The notes: generated from the sequence alone by a model not told the origin. 64,000 bases of DNA from Flammeovirgaceae bacterium UBA1842 (GCA_002338655.1 DDIU01000011.1:1-64000), one strand, 5' to 3'. Shown: positions 42,582-52,040, numbered from the stretch's first letter. Numbers and translations are program-made.

Positions 42582-42740
42582 TCTGATTCCATATAAGAAA
42601 TTCTGTACTTCGTAGAAGTTAAAGTTTTATTAATTGATTTAAAAAAGGAGGGGCATTACGACAATTATAAAAAGAGTTTCTCTACTACCAAGTACATGAT
42701 CAGTGAGGCTGTACTTTCTTATACTTAAATCACAGAAATA

Positions 42741-43568
42741 ATGACTAACACAATACTCGTACCAACCGATTTTTCCGAATGTTCAATAAATGCTATTAAG
42801 TATGCTGCCAATTTAGCTCGGAAAATTTCTAACACTAATTTGCTTATTGCTCATGCATACAGCTTGCCCATTACCTATGGCGAAGCAGGTTTATACTCCC
42901 CAGTAGTAAAAATTACTGATCAAATGGAGGAGGAAATTAAAATGCAGTTCGAAAAAATGGAACGGCAAGTCCCCGAACTAAATGAGGTATCTTTCCAAAC
43001 TGTCTCTTTTGCTGGATTTGTAACAGAAATGGTGGAATCACTATGCCCCAACAATGAAATTGATATGATAGTAATGGGGACCAAGGGTGCAAGTGGTATT
43101 GACGAAGTGTTGTTAGGCACAAATACAAATTCGGTTGTAAGGAGCATAAATATACCCACTATAGTTATTCCAGAAAATGCTCATTATAAAGCTATCAGAA
43201 ATATAGCTTTGGCAAGTGACTATAAACCTATTGATGGTAAAGTACTAGACCCATTAAAAAAACTCATAAAGATCACAAAAGGTGATTTGCATATTATTCA
43301 TATCGGTGACAAAGATGGGATCTCAAGCACAGAAGCAACTGTGGCCAAGAAATTCGTACAATTCTTTAAAAACATACCTCATCATTTTCATTATATAGTC
43401 AATGAAGATGTTGAAACTGGGCTTAATGAATACATAATACGCAAGCAAATTGATTTACTGGCTTTGATACCCAGAAAACATAAATTCTTTGATATGATCT
43501 TCGGAAAAAGTGAGAGTAGAAGAATTATTTTCCATACTAAAACCCCAGTCATTACACTACCAAGCTAA
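42741..43568 (+). CDS. Tandem-domain universal stress protein
   Basis: This 275-residue protein holds two Usp domains. The first (1-146) is complete, with ILVPTDFSECSINAI and the nucleotide-loop region MGTKGASGIDEVLLGTN. The second (about 150-275) is degenerate, lacking the Gly loop, and ends in RRIIFHTKTPVITLPS. Double-domain Usps act as ATP-dependent stress or dormancy factors. It is transcribed away from ccoNO and shares the FNR-site region with it. The next gene, 67 bp downstream, encodes a related double Usp. Confidence 0.92.
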   Translation: MTNTILVPTDFSECSINAIKYAANLARKISNTNLLIAHAYSLPITYGEAGLYSPVVKITDQMEEEIKMQFEKMERQVPELNEVSFQTVSFAGFVTEMVESLCPNNEIDMIVMGTKGASGIDEVLLGTNTNSVVRSINIPTIVIPENAHYKAIRNIALASDYKPIDGKVLDPLKKLIKITKGDLHIIHIGDKDGISSTEATVAKKFVQFFKNIPHHFHYIVNEDVETGLNEYIIRKQIDLLALIPRKHKFFDMIFGKSESRRIIFHTKTPVITLPS

Positions 43569-43635
43569 AACAGCTAGTTAATAGTACATAACCGCTGGAC
43601 ATTCCTTAATTTGTAAAAACACTAACCCAAACCCC

Positions 43636-44478
43636 ATGAAAAACATATTAGTCCCCACTGATTTCTCGCCTACAGCAGATCATGCATTCCAACTGGCATT
43701 GCAAATAGCCAAAAAGGAAAATGTAAATATCCATTTGCTCCACGTTTTAGGGTTCAATTTTGACTCTGCTCTGGAGCTGGATAAATTGTTTCCTGAAAGT
43801 CCATTCGGCAAAGAGGCTTTAGATCATTTTATGAAGGGTGGCCATGATGAGCTCAATTCCTATATTGATAAACTGAAGTTGGATCATAACAACGTAAAAA
43901 AGGTAGTGGAAATAGGTGTACCCAGTGATATTATAATTGAAAAGATCAAAAAACTGGATATTGACATGGTGGTAATGGGCACACAAGGAGCTACTGGAAT
44001 GAAAGAATTTTTTCTAGGGTCAAATGCCGAAAGGGTGGTACGTTATGCCGATTGTCCCGTAATTACCATTAAGCATAAGATTAACATTGATGAGGTTAAA
44101 AGGATAGTGTTTGGATCCGATTTGAACGAAATTAGCGATAAGGTAATTGAAAAACTGAAAGAACTACAGGGTATATTTCAAGCCGAGATTGATATAGTAC
44201 GTGTAAACACTCCAAATAATTTTGAACGGGATATAATTCTGAAACCACTCAAGGAAAGAATGCTCTCCAAGATTAACTTGAACAAACTGACCGTGCACAC
44301 TTACAATGATCTGACTATAGAAAATGGCCTAAGGCACTATGCTCAGGAAAACGGGGCTCAAATGATTGCAATAACCACGCACGGAAGGAAAGGATTTGAT
44401 CATTTTGTGGCCGGCAGTATAGCTGAGGACATCACTAACCGTACTACCAAAATGGTATGGACTTATCATTTTCAATAG
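43636..44478 (+). CDS. Tandem-domain universal stress protein
   Basis: This 280-residue protein has two Usp domains. Domain 1 has ILVPTDFSPTADHAF and the ATP-loop MGTQGATGMKEFFLGSNAE with DCPVITI. Domain 2 keeps only part of the loop (ITTHGRKGFDHFVAGSIAED) and ends in TKMVWTYHF. The ATP-loop in both halves is better preserved than in the neighbouring Usp. It probably shares a transcript with the Usp gene at 42741. The exact role is unknown; expression under oxygen limitation is inferred from the upstream sites. Confidence 0.92.
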   Translation: MKNILVPTDFSPTADHAFQLALQIAKKENVNIHLLHVLGFNFDSALELDKLFPESPFGKEALDHFMKGGHDELNSYIDKLKLDHNNVKKVVEIGVPSDIIIEKIKKLDIDMVVMGTQGATGMKEFFLGSNAERVVRYADCPVITIKHKINIDEVKRIVFGSDLNEISDKVIEKLKELQGIFQAEIDIVRVNTPNNFERDIILKPLKERMLSKINLNKLTVHTYNDLTIENGLRHYAQENGAQMIAITTHGRKGFDHFVAGSIAEDITNRTTKMVWTYHFQ

Positions 44479-44513
44479 TCGACTGGTAAACAAGAATATT
44501 ATATCCTGCTTAT

Positions 44514-44957
44514 CTACGGAGCTTTGTTAGTCCAAAGTAACCTCAAATCGGGCGGCAGTGTACTTAGTATATCCTTAACCTCGCCTTCGCTTATGTGATT
44601 GTTCTTAATCACTTTAAGCACTGCTTTCACTGCGTTTTCCCCATCTTTGGCGGTCCTAATATCATGGTGGCCTGCCCCTGGATTGTTTTCGACCACCGTT
44701 TTAACAAATTGTCCAATATTTTTAATCTTGTTCGGTTTGGTCCTATATTTCCAACCATCCACATAAACGGCTTTAAGCATCATTGGAAACTGTGCCATCA
44801 TCTGAAAGGACTCCTGAATAGTCAGCCGCTCGCGAAGGGTATGGAGTACACCCCTTAAAATACGACTTGCCAATTGTAAATCTTCAGGAAAACCCAACTC
44901 TTGAGCTATTTCATTTAAAATTTTATTGCCTTTTTCGGCATATTGATTAAAGTTCAT
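44514..44957 (-). CDS. DUF2267-family protein
   Basis: This 147-residue soluble, helical protein fits the DUF2267 family: it begins with NFNQYAEKGNKILNEIAQEL and continues with RILRGVLHTLRERLTIQESFQ and QFPMMLKAVYVDGW. Family members form helical bundles and often lie beside Usp and other stress genes; the biochemical role is not known. It converges on the Usp gene at 43636, with 35 bp between the stops. No FNR-like site is visible upstream. Confidence 0.85.
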   Translation of the reverse strand: MNFNQYAEKGNKILNEIAQELGFPEDLQLASRILRGVLHTLRERLTIQESFQMMAQFPMMLKAVYVDGWKYRTKPNKIKNIGQFVKTVVENNPGAGHHDIRTAKDGENAVKAVLKVIKNNHISEGEVKDILSTLPPDLRLLWTNKAP

Positions 44958-45086
44958 AATGCTAATAGTTTAGTTCATAAATACTGGTGTCTGGTAAAAA
45001 TGAGGTTGAATTGAATTTTACCTCATTCTTACCCCTAAATCCCCTAAAGGGGACTTTTCTGCAAGCCATCAGTAGTTACTATTATA
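44958..45086. other. Short spacer with two hairpins
   Basis: AATGAGGT/ACCTCATT (about 44999-45028) and TCCCCT/AGGGGA (about 45042-45055) form small hairpins. They may end the transcript of the Usp gene at 45087, which is read toward them. No gene is present. Confidence 0.4.
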
Positions 45087-45920
45087 TTACTGAATACATG
45101 TCCATAGTAATGCAGGCATATTCTGCAATACCCTTTCGGTAATGTAATAATTGTTAAAACGAACTTTTTCATGAATCAAACTATGAATTGACATGGCGAT
45201 CATGTCAGCATAAATAAATTCGTAATAATGTAGAATACCTAGCTCAACAGACTCACTATTGGCCACGTGGAAATGAAAATCAGTAAAATTATGTATCTCA
45301 TTATACTCCCTCATCTCATTTTCAATGGCAGCGTCACTCATCCAACTATCTTTGGTATTAACCTTAAGAATATGGATGGTGGCCCCGGTTATTTCTTGTA
45401 ACCTTTTCAACTGTTTGGTAATGAATGTATGCGTTGGCTTAAAATCCGTAGCAAATACTATATTCTTAATTTCCTCAATCTTTTTGTATTCCTTTATTGT
45501 AAGTACTGGGCAGTTGGCATACCTAAGTATGCGCTCCATGGCTGACCCCGCAAGCATTTCATCTGCATTTTCATATTTTTTTGAGCCGAGCAGGATCAAA
45601 GAAACTTGTTCCTTGTTGGCAAATTCGACAACCTTAGAACCTGCGTTGCCTATTACTACTTCACATTTGACTTGCTTTATTGGCATGGTACCTCGTGCCA
45701 CCCATTCATCCATTTTTGTCTGAGCAAAATACCGGGCTTCCTCTTTAAAATGGTTGATTAATTTATCGTCCATGCCCTTATAGTCAGGCATGTCAATTAC
45801 ATGAAGGAGTATTACACTCGCCTTCCATTTAAGGGCTATTTCCGTTGCCATTGTCAGTGCCATATCTGAATGCTCAGAGAAATCCAATGGGACCAGTACT
45901 GTGTTTTTTGTGAATCTCAT
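45087..45920 (-). CDS. Tandem-domain universal stress protein
   Basis: This 277-residue protein has two Usp domains. Domain 1 begins VLVPLDFSEHSDMAL and has the loop LGSKKYENADEMLAGSAMERI and CPVLTI. Domain 2 begins NIVFATDFKPTHTFI and ends in MPALLWTC. The loop in domain 1 is altered at the first glycines (GSKKYEN), so nucleotide binding is uncertain. It lies 26 bp after the flavin-reductase-like gene at 45947 on the same strand and probably shares its FNR-type promoter. Confidence 0.92.
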   Translation of the reverse strand: MRFTKNTVLVPLDFSEHSDMALTMATEIALKWKASVILLHVIDMPDYKGMDDKLINHFKEEARYFAQTKMDEWVARGTMPIKQVKCEVVIGNAGSKVVEFANKEQVSLILLGSKKYENADEMLAGSAMERILRYANCPVLTIKEYKKIEEIKNIVFATDFKPTHTFITKQLKRLQEITGATIHILKVNTKDSWMSDAAIENEMREYNEIHNFTDFHFHVANSESVELGILHYYEFIYADMIAMSIHSLIHEKVRFNNYYITERVLQNMPALLWTCIQ

Positions 45921-45946
45921 GGGCTTAACTTTAAAAATAATTGAAC

Positions 45947-46390
45947 CTATTTTTTTTCATACCTACCAGTGGCTTTAGTTATTTTGATACGGAATACCAC
46001 TGTTTTCCTATTTGTTCCAGTACCTTTTCTGTCCAATCCATACCTAGGCCTGTCTGTTTCACTCGACATTAAAGGCTGTATTCTATTGACAAAAACCTGA
46101 AGGGCATCTTCTCGAAGATCGCCCTCCAACTCTTCATAATTTCCCCAAACTATGGCACTCTGCCAGTTCGCCAAATTCTCGATTACATCTACCTGAAAAC
46201 AAACATTGGGATTGCTTCGCATAAATTCGATTTTGGTTCCCTCCAAGGTGTGTCCATATATATAATCATCTTTATATGCGTAGGTGATTGGAACAACATA
46301 TACTTCGTTCTCAAAGCAACATCCGATCCTGCCTATCACCTGACTGGTGAGTAGGTAGTCGATTTGTACCCTATTTAAAGATCCTAGCAT
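45947..46390 (-). CDS. Pyridoxamine 5'-phosphate oxidase-family flavin protein
   Basis: This 147-residue protein has the split-barrel fold of small PNPOx-like proteins: GRIGCCFENEVYVVPITYAYKDD near the start, ICFQVD-like strand VCFQVDVIENLANWQSAIVWG in the middle and a strand VFRIKI near the end. Relatives bind FMN, F420 or haem and reduce various compounds; some respond to nitrosative stress. The substrate is unknown. An exact FNR-like site lies 79 bp upstream and a near match lies 57 bp upstream. Confidence 0.85.
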   Translation of the reverse strand: MLGSLNRVQIDYLLTSQVIGRIGCCFENEVYVVPITYAYKDDYIYGHTLEGTKIEFMRSNPNVCFQVDVIENLANWQSAIVWGNYEELEGDLREDALQVFVNRIQPLMSSETDRPRYGLDRKGTGTNRKTVVFRIKITKATGRYEKK

Positions 46391-46469
46391 GATATACTGG
46401 CTTGTTTTTCTTGTAATTAAATTAACTCGATATTAGTTAATGACAGCTGACAATCATCCTCTATATTGT

Positions 46470-46481
46470 TGATTTTTATCA
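46470..46481. promoter_or_regulatory. FNR-like site upstream of the PNPOx-like gene
   Basis: TGAT-TTTT-ATCA, identical to the ccoNO-proximal site. A near match, TGAC-AATC-ATCC, lies at 46448-46459. Confidence 0.6.
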
Positions 46482-46616
46482 GTATTCCCTTGGTATGGGA
46501 TTAGACCATCGCCTTACGGAAAAACAGTACTGACCATCTTTAAAAGTCAAATCGGTAAATACCTTTTGTATAACCCACATTAGAATGTCATGCAGATACA
46601 CTTTTAAGCTCATGGA

Positions 46617-46829
46617 TTAGCCTTTGTCTTTAACCGGACAGGAATTAATACCGAATAGGGCGTATAATGGGCAAAAACTGATAAAGCTGGTCATTACAAA
46701 AATGGCTGCTAGTATAACCAATACCAATCCCCATAGGCCATCTATAATTCCCTGATAATATAATGTTGCAACCACTACAGCGATTATCATTCTGATAATT
46801 CTGTCTGCATTTCCCATGTTCTTTTTCAT
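46617..46829 (-). CDS. Small DUF2892-type membrane protein
   Basis: This 70-residue protein has two transmembrane helices and the typical DUF2892 pattern (N-terminal NMGNADRIIRM, C-terminal FCPLYALFGINSCP). The domain also occurs at the end of YgaP rhodaneses, where it anchors them in the membrane. Two cysteines near the C-terminus (C53 and C64) are conserved in the family. It lies 21 bp after the DUF892 gene on the same strand. Confidence 0.85.
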   Translation of the reverse strand: MKKNMGNADRIIRMIIAVVVATLYYQGIIDGLWGLVLVILAAIFVMTSFISFCPLYALFGINSCPVKDKG

Positions 46830-46850
46830 TGTGGAGTATTTAGATGTGTT

Positions 46851-47354
46851 TTATGATTTTAGATTCTTTGCTTTTATGTTTATTACCTCATCGGCAAGTT
46901 CAGCGAGTTTACGGTCTGTCGCTTTCTTTTCATCCAAGTTTTTATAAGTTAACAGTGCTACTTCATTAAGGTCTAAGGTGTTGGCATAATTGGTAATGGC
47001 ACCATAACCTGCCACTTGGTAATGTATAATATGCTGCAAACCGGTAATTACCACGGCATCTTTAACTGTCGGGTTTTCCGTTCGTTCAATAAGATCATTG
47101 CTTGTCAAGAGCATGGAATGGATGGCCTTGCATTTCACCCCCGTATCTTTCTGTTTAAGCGCACGAAATACTTGCCTTAGCCTAGTGATATGGCTATTGT
47201 TTTTTTTCTGATACTCATCAATTATCCATTTTAGGCGTTGATCACTAGCCATCAAAATGAAAGCGGGAAGTGCCTCGCCCACTCTATTTTCTGCATCTAT
47301 AATATCCCGCAGTTGAGCTTCCATTAGGTCTTTCAAGCCTTTTATGATTTTCAT
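46851..47354 (-). CDS. DUF892 (YciE/YciF-like) ferritin-fold stress protein
   Basis: This protein of 167 residues fits the DUF892 family of ferritin-like four-helix bundles: LKDLMEAQLRDIIDAENRV, then ALPAFILMASDQRLK, and a late EKKATDRKLAELAD helix. Relatives form dimers with a possible di-metal site and are induced by stress. I start it at ATG 47354 (MKIIKGLKD); the longer frame beginning with GTG at 47402 adds an unrelated leader. An FNR-like site lies 57 bp upstream. Confidence 0.85.
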   Translation of the reverse strand: MKIIKGLKDLMEAQLRDIIDAENRVGEALPAFILMASDQRLKWIIDEYQKKNNSHITRLRQVFRALKQKDTGVKCKAIHSMLLTSNDLIERTENPTVKDAVVITGLQHIIHYQVAGYGAITNYANTLDLNEVALLTYKNLDEKKATDRKLAELADEVINIKAKNLKS

Positions 47355-47411
47355 ATTATAAAAATATACTTGATTAAACTGCCAATGAATGATGTTGGTC
47401 ACCTCCTCACG

Positions 47412-47423
47412 TGATATGCATCA
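47412..47423. promoter_or_regulatory. FNR-like site upstream of the DUF892 operon
   Basis: TGAT-ATGC-ATCA, an exact FNR-core match, 57 bp before the start codon. Confidence 0.7.
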
Positions 47424-47499
47424 GACCAATTTATCTTTATAGTATCCTCATTTGGAAATACTCAAAGGGCTGCTTAGTGCCCCACAAAACAGAAAAGAA

Positions 47500-49293
47500 T
47501 TATTCCAAAACTAACTGACTCATATGGGCTCCCTTCAACCTATTGATGATCTGCCTACTCTCTTCCAATGCCTTAAGTATTTCAGCTCTAGCCTCCTTAA
47601 ATGTCTCCAAGCCTTTACCGATCAAATTTTCATAGTAATCAATCCCCTCGTTCAAATTGTCCATAAAAGACATGAGACTGCGATCGCTTTTGGGGGTGAT
47701 GGCTTCTTTACATTTGTTTTTCAGTACATCCATGTACATACCAAGCTCTTTGATAAACAGATTGGGCCTATTGGTTGTAGTAAGGCTCTTTCCCCTTCCA
47801 TAAATATGATCGACCATTGTATTTAGGGAAATAATATTGGAAAAATAGGCAAGGTTAGGGCCTGGACAGATGGACACACCGGGTCCTTCCACCTTGGTAT
47901 TTAAACCATTGGTTAATAAGGCTGAAGTACCCAATCCCACACAAATACAAGCTTTTTCAACAATACTGTTATACTGGTTATTGTAAGTTTCCTTATCTAG
48001 CCCAGCCTCATCCAATTCCTTTATTTTCAAACTTTGATACTGTCTGGATGCCGTACAGATGGCCTTTTCTGTAAACTCTTTGTTTAAAGAAAGGAACTTC
48101 TTTGGGCAAGGGCTCCCCGGTTTACCTCTTTTTTTACGTCTTTCCTTTTCCTGATCTTTGGTATTGCTCCTAAGGTTATGAAAAGGAACTCCAAGTGGTG
48201 AAATATTGCTTAAGTACAAATCCTTTTCTTTGGCCTTTGCAAGCTTCTCTCTTGTTCCTTCGTCTACCGTTGTTGCCTCAGGCACCAACAAGAAGGGGGT
48301 ACCCCAACCTACCGAACTCAACTGATAATGGTTTAATAAGAATTCGTGTTCTTCTGCGGTTCCAACCCCTCCTTGAGCTGTAATTTTTATGCCCAGCTTC
48401 TGTTGGGGCACTGTACGGTTTGCACGCTCCAATCCCTGAATAAAAATTTCATGGAGTGTGTCGGTAAGTTCCTGTCTTTCATCCCTAAATTGTGCCAATA
48501 TAGGCCCCATAAGATACCCTTCGGTGGCAAATGCGTGACCTCCACAATTCAACCCTGATTCTATCCTGAATTCTGACACCCATAGGCCTTTTTTAGCCAA
48601 GAACTTGCCTTGAATCAAGGCCGACCTATAGTCACTCACCTTCAGCACGATCTTCTTTTTTATTTCACCCTGTTCATTTGGGAAAAAATCATCGAAATTT
48701 TCCATGTAGCTGAAAAGCCTGGGGTTAAGGCCTGCAGAAAGTACCAACGAAGAGTTTAAATTACTGTTGGCATAGCCACGCACCCCAGCGTGCGCATCAT
48801 TATACTCTACAGGAAGTTTTTCGTTTTTTACATAATTTTCCTTATCCACCTTGGTCATGATATTGACATCTATCTTACCTAGCGTAAGGTTTTCTTTAAT
48901 CAACTTTTCAATAGCTGTTAGATCAGTCGATTTCAGCTGTTTCAGCTGCTTTTTAGTAGTGGAACTAGCAGGCAACAAATTGTAAAGCTTACGGAGCTCA
49001 CTCTGCCTTTCGAGATTATCTGAATTTAGTAATTCAAATTTCTTTTCAACTAGGTCATTTATTAAATTAAGGTAGGCTGTTATTCTTTTAGCCCTATAAT
49101 CGTCTTCTGAAGAGTTGATTTCCTTGTAGGCAATATCATACTTCTCGGCATATACCTTTCTCATCTTTTCGATGAGCATATCGTCACCAAGGGATATCAC
49201 CGAATCGATGCCATAATGCGCTACTTTTAATGGTGTATCAATGGTGAAAGCCAAGCCCATTACGGGTATATGAAATGAATGTGTTTTAATCAT
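47500..49293 (-). CDS. Conserved-looking protein of unknown function, possible flavin-type TIM barrel
   Basis: I do not know this 597-residue soluble protein. The opening HIPVMGLAFTIDTPLKVA and the later GVGTAEEHEFLL and SSVGWGTPFLLVPEAT are reminiscent of FMN-dependent TIM barrels such as nitronate monooxygenase or glutamate-synthase-like enzymes. It has a run of cysteines (C256 region GLNCGGHAFA; GSPCPKKF; KAICTAS; KACICVGLG; VSICPGPN) that could bind a metal or Fe-S cluster. A coiled-coil-like C-terminus ends the protein. It lies 63 bp after nrdJ on the same strand and may share its FNR-type promoter, which suggests a redox role in low oxygen. This is inference. Confidence 0.75.
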   Translation of the reverse strand: MIKTHSFHIPVMGLAFTIDTPLKVAHYGIDSVISLGDDMLIEKMRKVYAEKYDIAYKEINSSEDDYRAKRITAYLNLINDLVEKKFELLNSDNLERQSELRKLYNLLPASSTTKKQLKQLKSTDLTAIEKLIKENLTLGKIDVNIMTKVDKENYVKNEKLPVEYNDAHAGVRGYANSNLNSSLVLSAGLNPRLFSYMENFDDFFPNEQGEIKKKIVLKVSDYRSALIQGKFLAKKGLWVSEFRIESGLNCGGHAFATEGYLMGPILAQFRDERQELTDTLHEIFIQGLERANRTVPQQKLGIKITAQGGVGTAEEHEFLLNHYQLSSVGWGTPFLLVPEATTVDEGTREKLAKAKEKDLYLSNISPLGVPFHNLRSNTKDQEKERRKKRGKPGSPCPKKFLSLNKEFTEKAICTASRQYQSLKIKELDEAGLDKETYNNQYNSIVEKACICVGLGTSALLTNGLNTKVEGPGVSICPGPNLAYFSNIISLNTMVDHIYGRGKSLTTTNRPNLFIKELGMYMDVLKNKCKEAITPKSDRSLMSFMDNLNEGIDYYENLIGKGLETFKEARAEILKALEESRQIINRLKGAHMSQLVLE

Positions 49294-49356
49294 TATATTG
49301 ATTTTATTATGAAATTTAAATTATTATTAGTGTGATCAACAGGCTCTGTTGTACGG

Positions 49357-51921
49357 TTAGCCACATTTAGAAGTGCCACAACTCACACATTTAAGGCATC
49401 CTTCTTCATAGACAAGCCCCTCAGGATCTCCACATGCACTGCATACCTTATCCGCTGCAGAGCTGCCATTGGGTATAAATCTTTTTAAAGCCCGTTCAAC
49501 CCCTTTTTTCCAATTATTGATACTATCATCATAAAGGTTGAGATTGCTCACCAAATTCACGACATAAGGTAATGGCATACCGTGCCTTAAGATGCCAGAA
49601 ATGAGTTTAGCATAGTTCCAATACTCTTTATCAAAGGATCTTGACAACCCTTCAATGGTAATTCGGTACCCCTCATTGTCCATATACTGGAAGTCATAAC
49701 GGCTTTTTTTGTTATCCTTGTTTTTTATTACCCAGCCACTATCAACCCAGCCCGGCAGGTAAAACGAGTCTTCTGCCCTTCCAGTAAATACTTCATAGGG
49801 TTTCCCATTCAATAAACCAACAACAGCAATCCAACGCTCTTGGTTATTTAAAAACCTTACTACCTCAGCCTCCAATTTTTCGGGCCGTGACGGTGCAGTG
49901 GTTTCCTTAATTTCACCCAAACAGGCATTTTGCTTTTCTTCCTGTGCTATTAGCACACCGCTTCTTGACTGATCCCTGTAAACGGTAATTCCCTTCAACC
50001 CTTGTTTCCACGCTTCCATATAAATATTGCCTACTTTTTCTATGGCTACATCAGCCGGTAGATTTATAGTCGAACTTATGGAATGGGTAATGTATTTTTG
50101 AATGACAGATTGAATCTCGACTCTTTTTAGCCAATCAATTTCCGAGGCAGTAGCTCCATGATAAGGGCTCTTGGTGATATCCATTTCTCCGGACTTTTCC
50201 ATCCAAGTGGTAAGTTTGGGATGAAAAACTGTAAACTCTTCCCATCTATCACCATGGCTGTCAACAAAATCGGCTTTTTTTTCTGTGATATCACTTATTT
50301 TCCTTCTGCGTTTGTACGAGGTCATAAATACAGGTTCGATACCTGAAGAGGTCTGGGCCAGGATACTTAAAGAACCTGTGGGAGCAGCAGTACTGATAGA
50401 AATGTTTCTACGGCCATTTTCCCGCATACGCTTACTTAAATCGGGTATTTCCTTCGAAAGCATTTGCACAAATTCCGATGTTTCCTCCACTTTGGCATCA
50501 AAAGCCTCAAACTTGCCCCTTTCAATGGCCATGTCTATAGAGCTATCAAACTCTGCGGTACATTTCGATTTCATTATCCGTTCCATCATTTCTATCGAAT
50601 CATCCGCATCGAATTTCAGTCCCAATGCTGCAATCGTATCGGCCAATCCTGTAAAACCAAGACCTGTTCTACGCCCTTTTTTCCCAGACTGATACAACAG
50701 CTGCCAAGTGTCTTTCTCCACCTGCTTTATATTATCAGGCTCTTTATCCTGATCTATTTTTTTTAGAATCCTATCAATGGCTTCCAACTCCAGGTCTACC
50801 AAGTCGTCCATCAACCGTTGAGATTCATAAGTAATCTCATAAAATTTTTCAAAGTTAAACTGTGCTTTGGGGGTAAATGGATTAATAACAAAACTGTATA
50901 AGTTTAAAGCTATCAGCCTACAACTATCGCCTCCTTGCATAGCTATTTCGGAGCAGGGGTTGGTAGATACATTTTTAAATCCAGGATAGATGGAAGAGGT
51001 GGAATATTTGTGTTGCCTATCCCAAAAAATGATGCCCGGTTCGGCTGTATGATGTGCGCATTTTACTACAGTATCCCAAAGCGACTTTGCCTTTACCACT
51101 TTTTTATACTTTGGCTTTTTCGCCTCAATGGGCCAGCGCAAAGTAAAATCCCCGTCTGCTAAAACGGCTTTCATAAATTCATCTGAAATCCTTACCGATA
51201 TATTGGCACCGGTCACCTTGGACAAGTCCTGTTTGGCATTAATGAATTGCTCTATGTCAGGGTGAGCAATATCCATGGTGATCATCAAGGCTCCCCTGCG
51301 CCCATTCTGAGCTACTTCCCTTGTGGTGTTAGAAAACCGTTCCATAAACGACACTGCACCTGTAGTAGTGCCTGCGGCATTGGATACTGAGCTATTACTG
51401 GGTCTCAAAGTCGAAATATCTATTCCCACACCGCAGCGTCTTTTAAAAAGTTGCGCCAGTTGCTGATCAGTATTGAAAATCCCACCATAGGAGTCTTCAA
51501 TTTCGGGCATTACCACACAGTTGGATAGAGAGGCCAAAATATTTGGATTGCCCAATCCTGCCATTACGCTGCCTTGTGGAATCACATATTTAAAATTTTT
51601 AAAGTAGTTATAAATCTTTTGCTCAGTAAGTGATGGCCTTTTTTTTCCATACTCAGAAAGCTTTGATTTTGTCCCGTTTAAATGACAGGTAGATTGATAG
51701 TGCTGTTCTATTCTAAAAAATTCTTTGGACATCCTCTTATGCATGCTATCGGGAGATAATTCCAGATAATTACCTTCTTTATCGCGCATGGCATATTTAT
51801 TTATCCATGTGGTAGCGGCCAGCTCATCTCCATTGAAATAGGATATGGTATGTTTTAAAACCGAATCGTGGGTGAATGTGGTCTTTTTTAAGGTTTGGGA
51901 TTTGTCAACAAATGTTGTCAT
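49357..51921 (-). CDS. nrdJ: Adenosylcobalamin-dependent (class II) ribonucleotide reductase
   Basis: This 854-residue enzyme makes deoxyribonucleotides without oxygen, using a B12-derived radical. Motifs are the substrate-site STNPCSEIAMQGG, the barrel strand STAAPTGSLSILAQTSSG, the N-terminal cysteine in LASLSNCVV, and a C-terminal zinc-ribbon-like tail with CSACG and CLKCVSCGTSKCG that supplies redox cysteines. It needs no small subunit and none is nearby. A perfect 24-bp palindrome containing an FNR core lies about 100 bp upstream, so it is probably induced when oxygen falls. A B12 supply is implied. Confidence 0.95.
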   Translation of the reverse strand: MTTFVDKSQTLKKTTFTHDSVLKHTISYFNGDELAATTWINKYAMRDKEGNYLELSPDSMHKRMSKEFFRIEQHYQSTCHLNGTKSKLSEYGKKRPSLTEQKIYNYFKNFKYVIPQGSVMAGLGNPNILASLSNCVVMPEIEDSYGGIFNTDQQLAQLFKRRCGVGIDISTLRPSNSSVSNAAGTTTGAVSFMERFSNTTREVAQNGRRGALMITMDIAHPDIEQFINAKQDLSKVTGANISVRISDEFMKAVLADGDFTLRWPIEAKKPKYKKVVKAKSLWDTVVKCAHHTAEPGIIFWDRQHKYSTSSIYPGFKNVSTNPCSEIAMQGGDSCRLIALNLYSFVINPFTPKAQFNFEKFYEITYESQRLMDDLVDLELEAIDRILKKIDQDKEPDNIKQVEKDTWQLLYQSGKKGRRTGLGFTGLADTIAALGLKFDADDSIEMMERIMKSKCTAEFDSSIDMAIERGKFEAFDAKVEETSEFVQMLSKEIPDLSKRMRENGRRNISISTAAPTGSLSILAQTSSGIEPVFMTSYKRRRKISDITEKKADFVDSHGDRWEEFTVFHPKLTTWMEKSGEMDITKSPYHGATASEIDWLKRVEIQSVIQKYITHSISSTINLPADVAIEKVGNIYMEAWKQGLKGITVYRDQSRSGVLIAQEEKQNACLGEIKETTAPSRPEKLEAEVVRFLNNQERWIAVVGLLNGKPYEVFTGRAEDSFYLPGWVDSGWVIKNKDNKKSRYDFQYMDNEGYRITIEGLSRSFDKEYWNYAKLISGILRHGMPLPYVVNLVSNLNLYDDSINNWKKGVERALKRFIPNGSSAADKVCSACGDPEGLVYEEGCLKCVSCGTSKCG

Positions 51922-52016
51922 AAGTATTACTTAATATGGAGTTAAAACTGGTGATTCAAACAACTGTTTGAAGCCGATGAAAATACAAGGGTAAATTAAG
52001 GGGTATAAAAAGATCG

Positions 52017-52040
52017 AAACTATGATCGAGATCATAGTTT
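52017..52040. promoter_or_regulatory. Perfect 24-bp palindrome with FNR core upstream of nrdJ
   Basis: The arms AAACTATGATC and GATCATAGTTT meet around a 2-bp centre; the core reads TGAT-CGAG-ATCA (52023-52034). It lies 102 bp before nrdJ. It is the most symmetric of all the sites. A terminator for the upstream regulator gene is less likely since no strong T-run follows directly. Confidence 0.75.

Larger units (their letters stand above)
42389..42740. promoter_or_regulatory. Divergent control region between ccoNO and usp
   Basis: This 352-bp gap serves two divergent genes and holds three FNR-like palindromes (42480, 42547 and 42570). No gene is visible. Confidence 0.65.

Noticed and set aside
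47354..47402. Longer start (GTG) for the DUF892 gene
   Set aside because: The extra 16 residues do not fit the family and would place the start between the FNR-like site and the natural ATG.
52017..52040. Terminator of the FNR-like regulator gene
   Set aside because: The stem is AT-rich with a 2-base loop and the T-run is short and displaced; its FNR core and the nrdJ position favour an operator.
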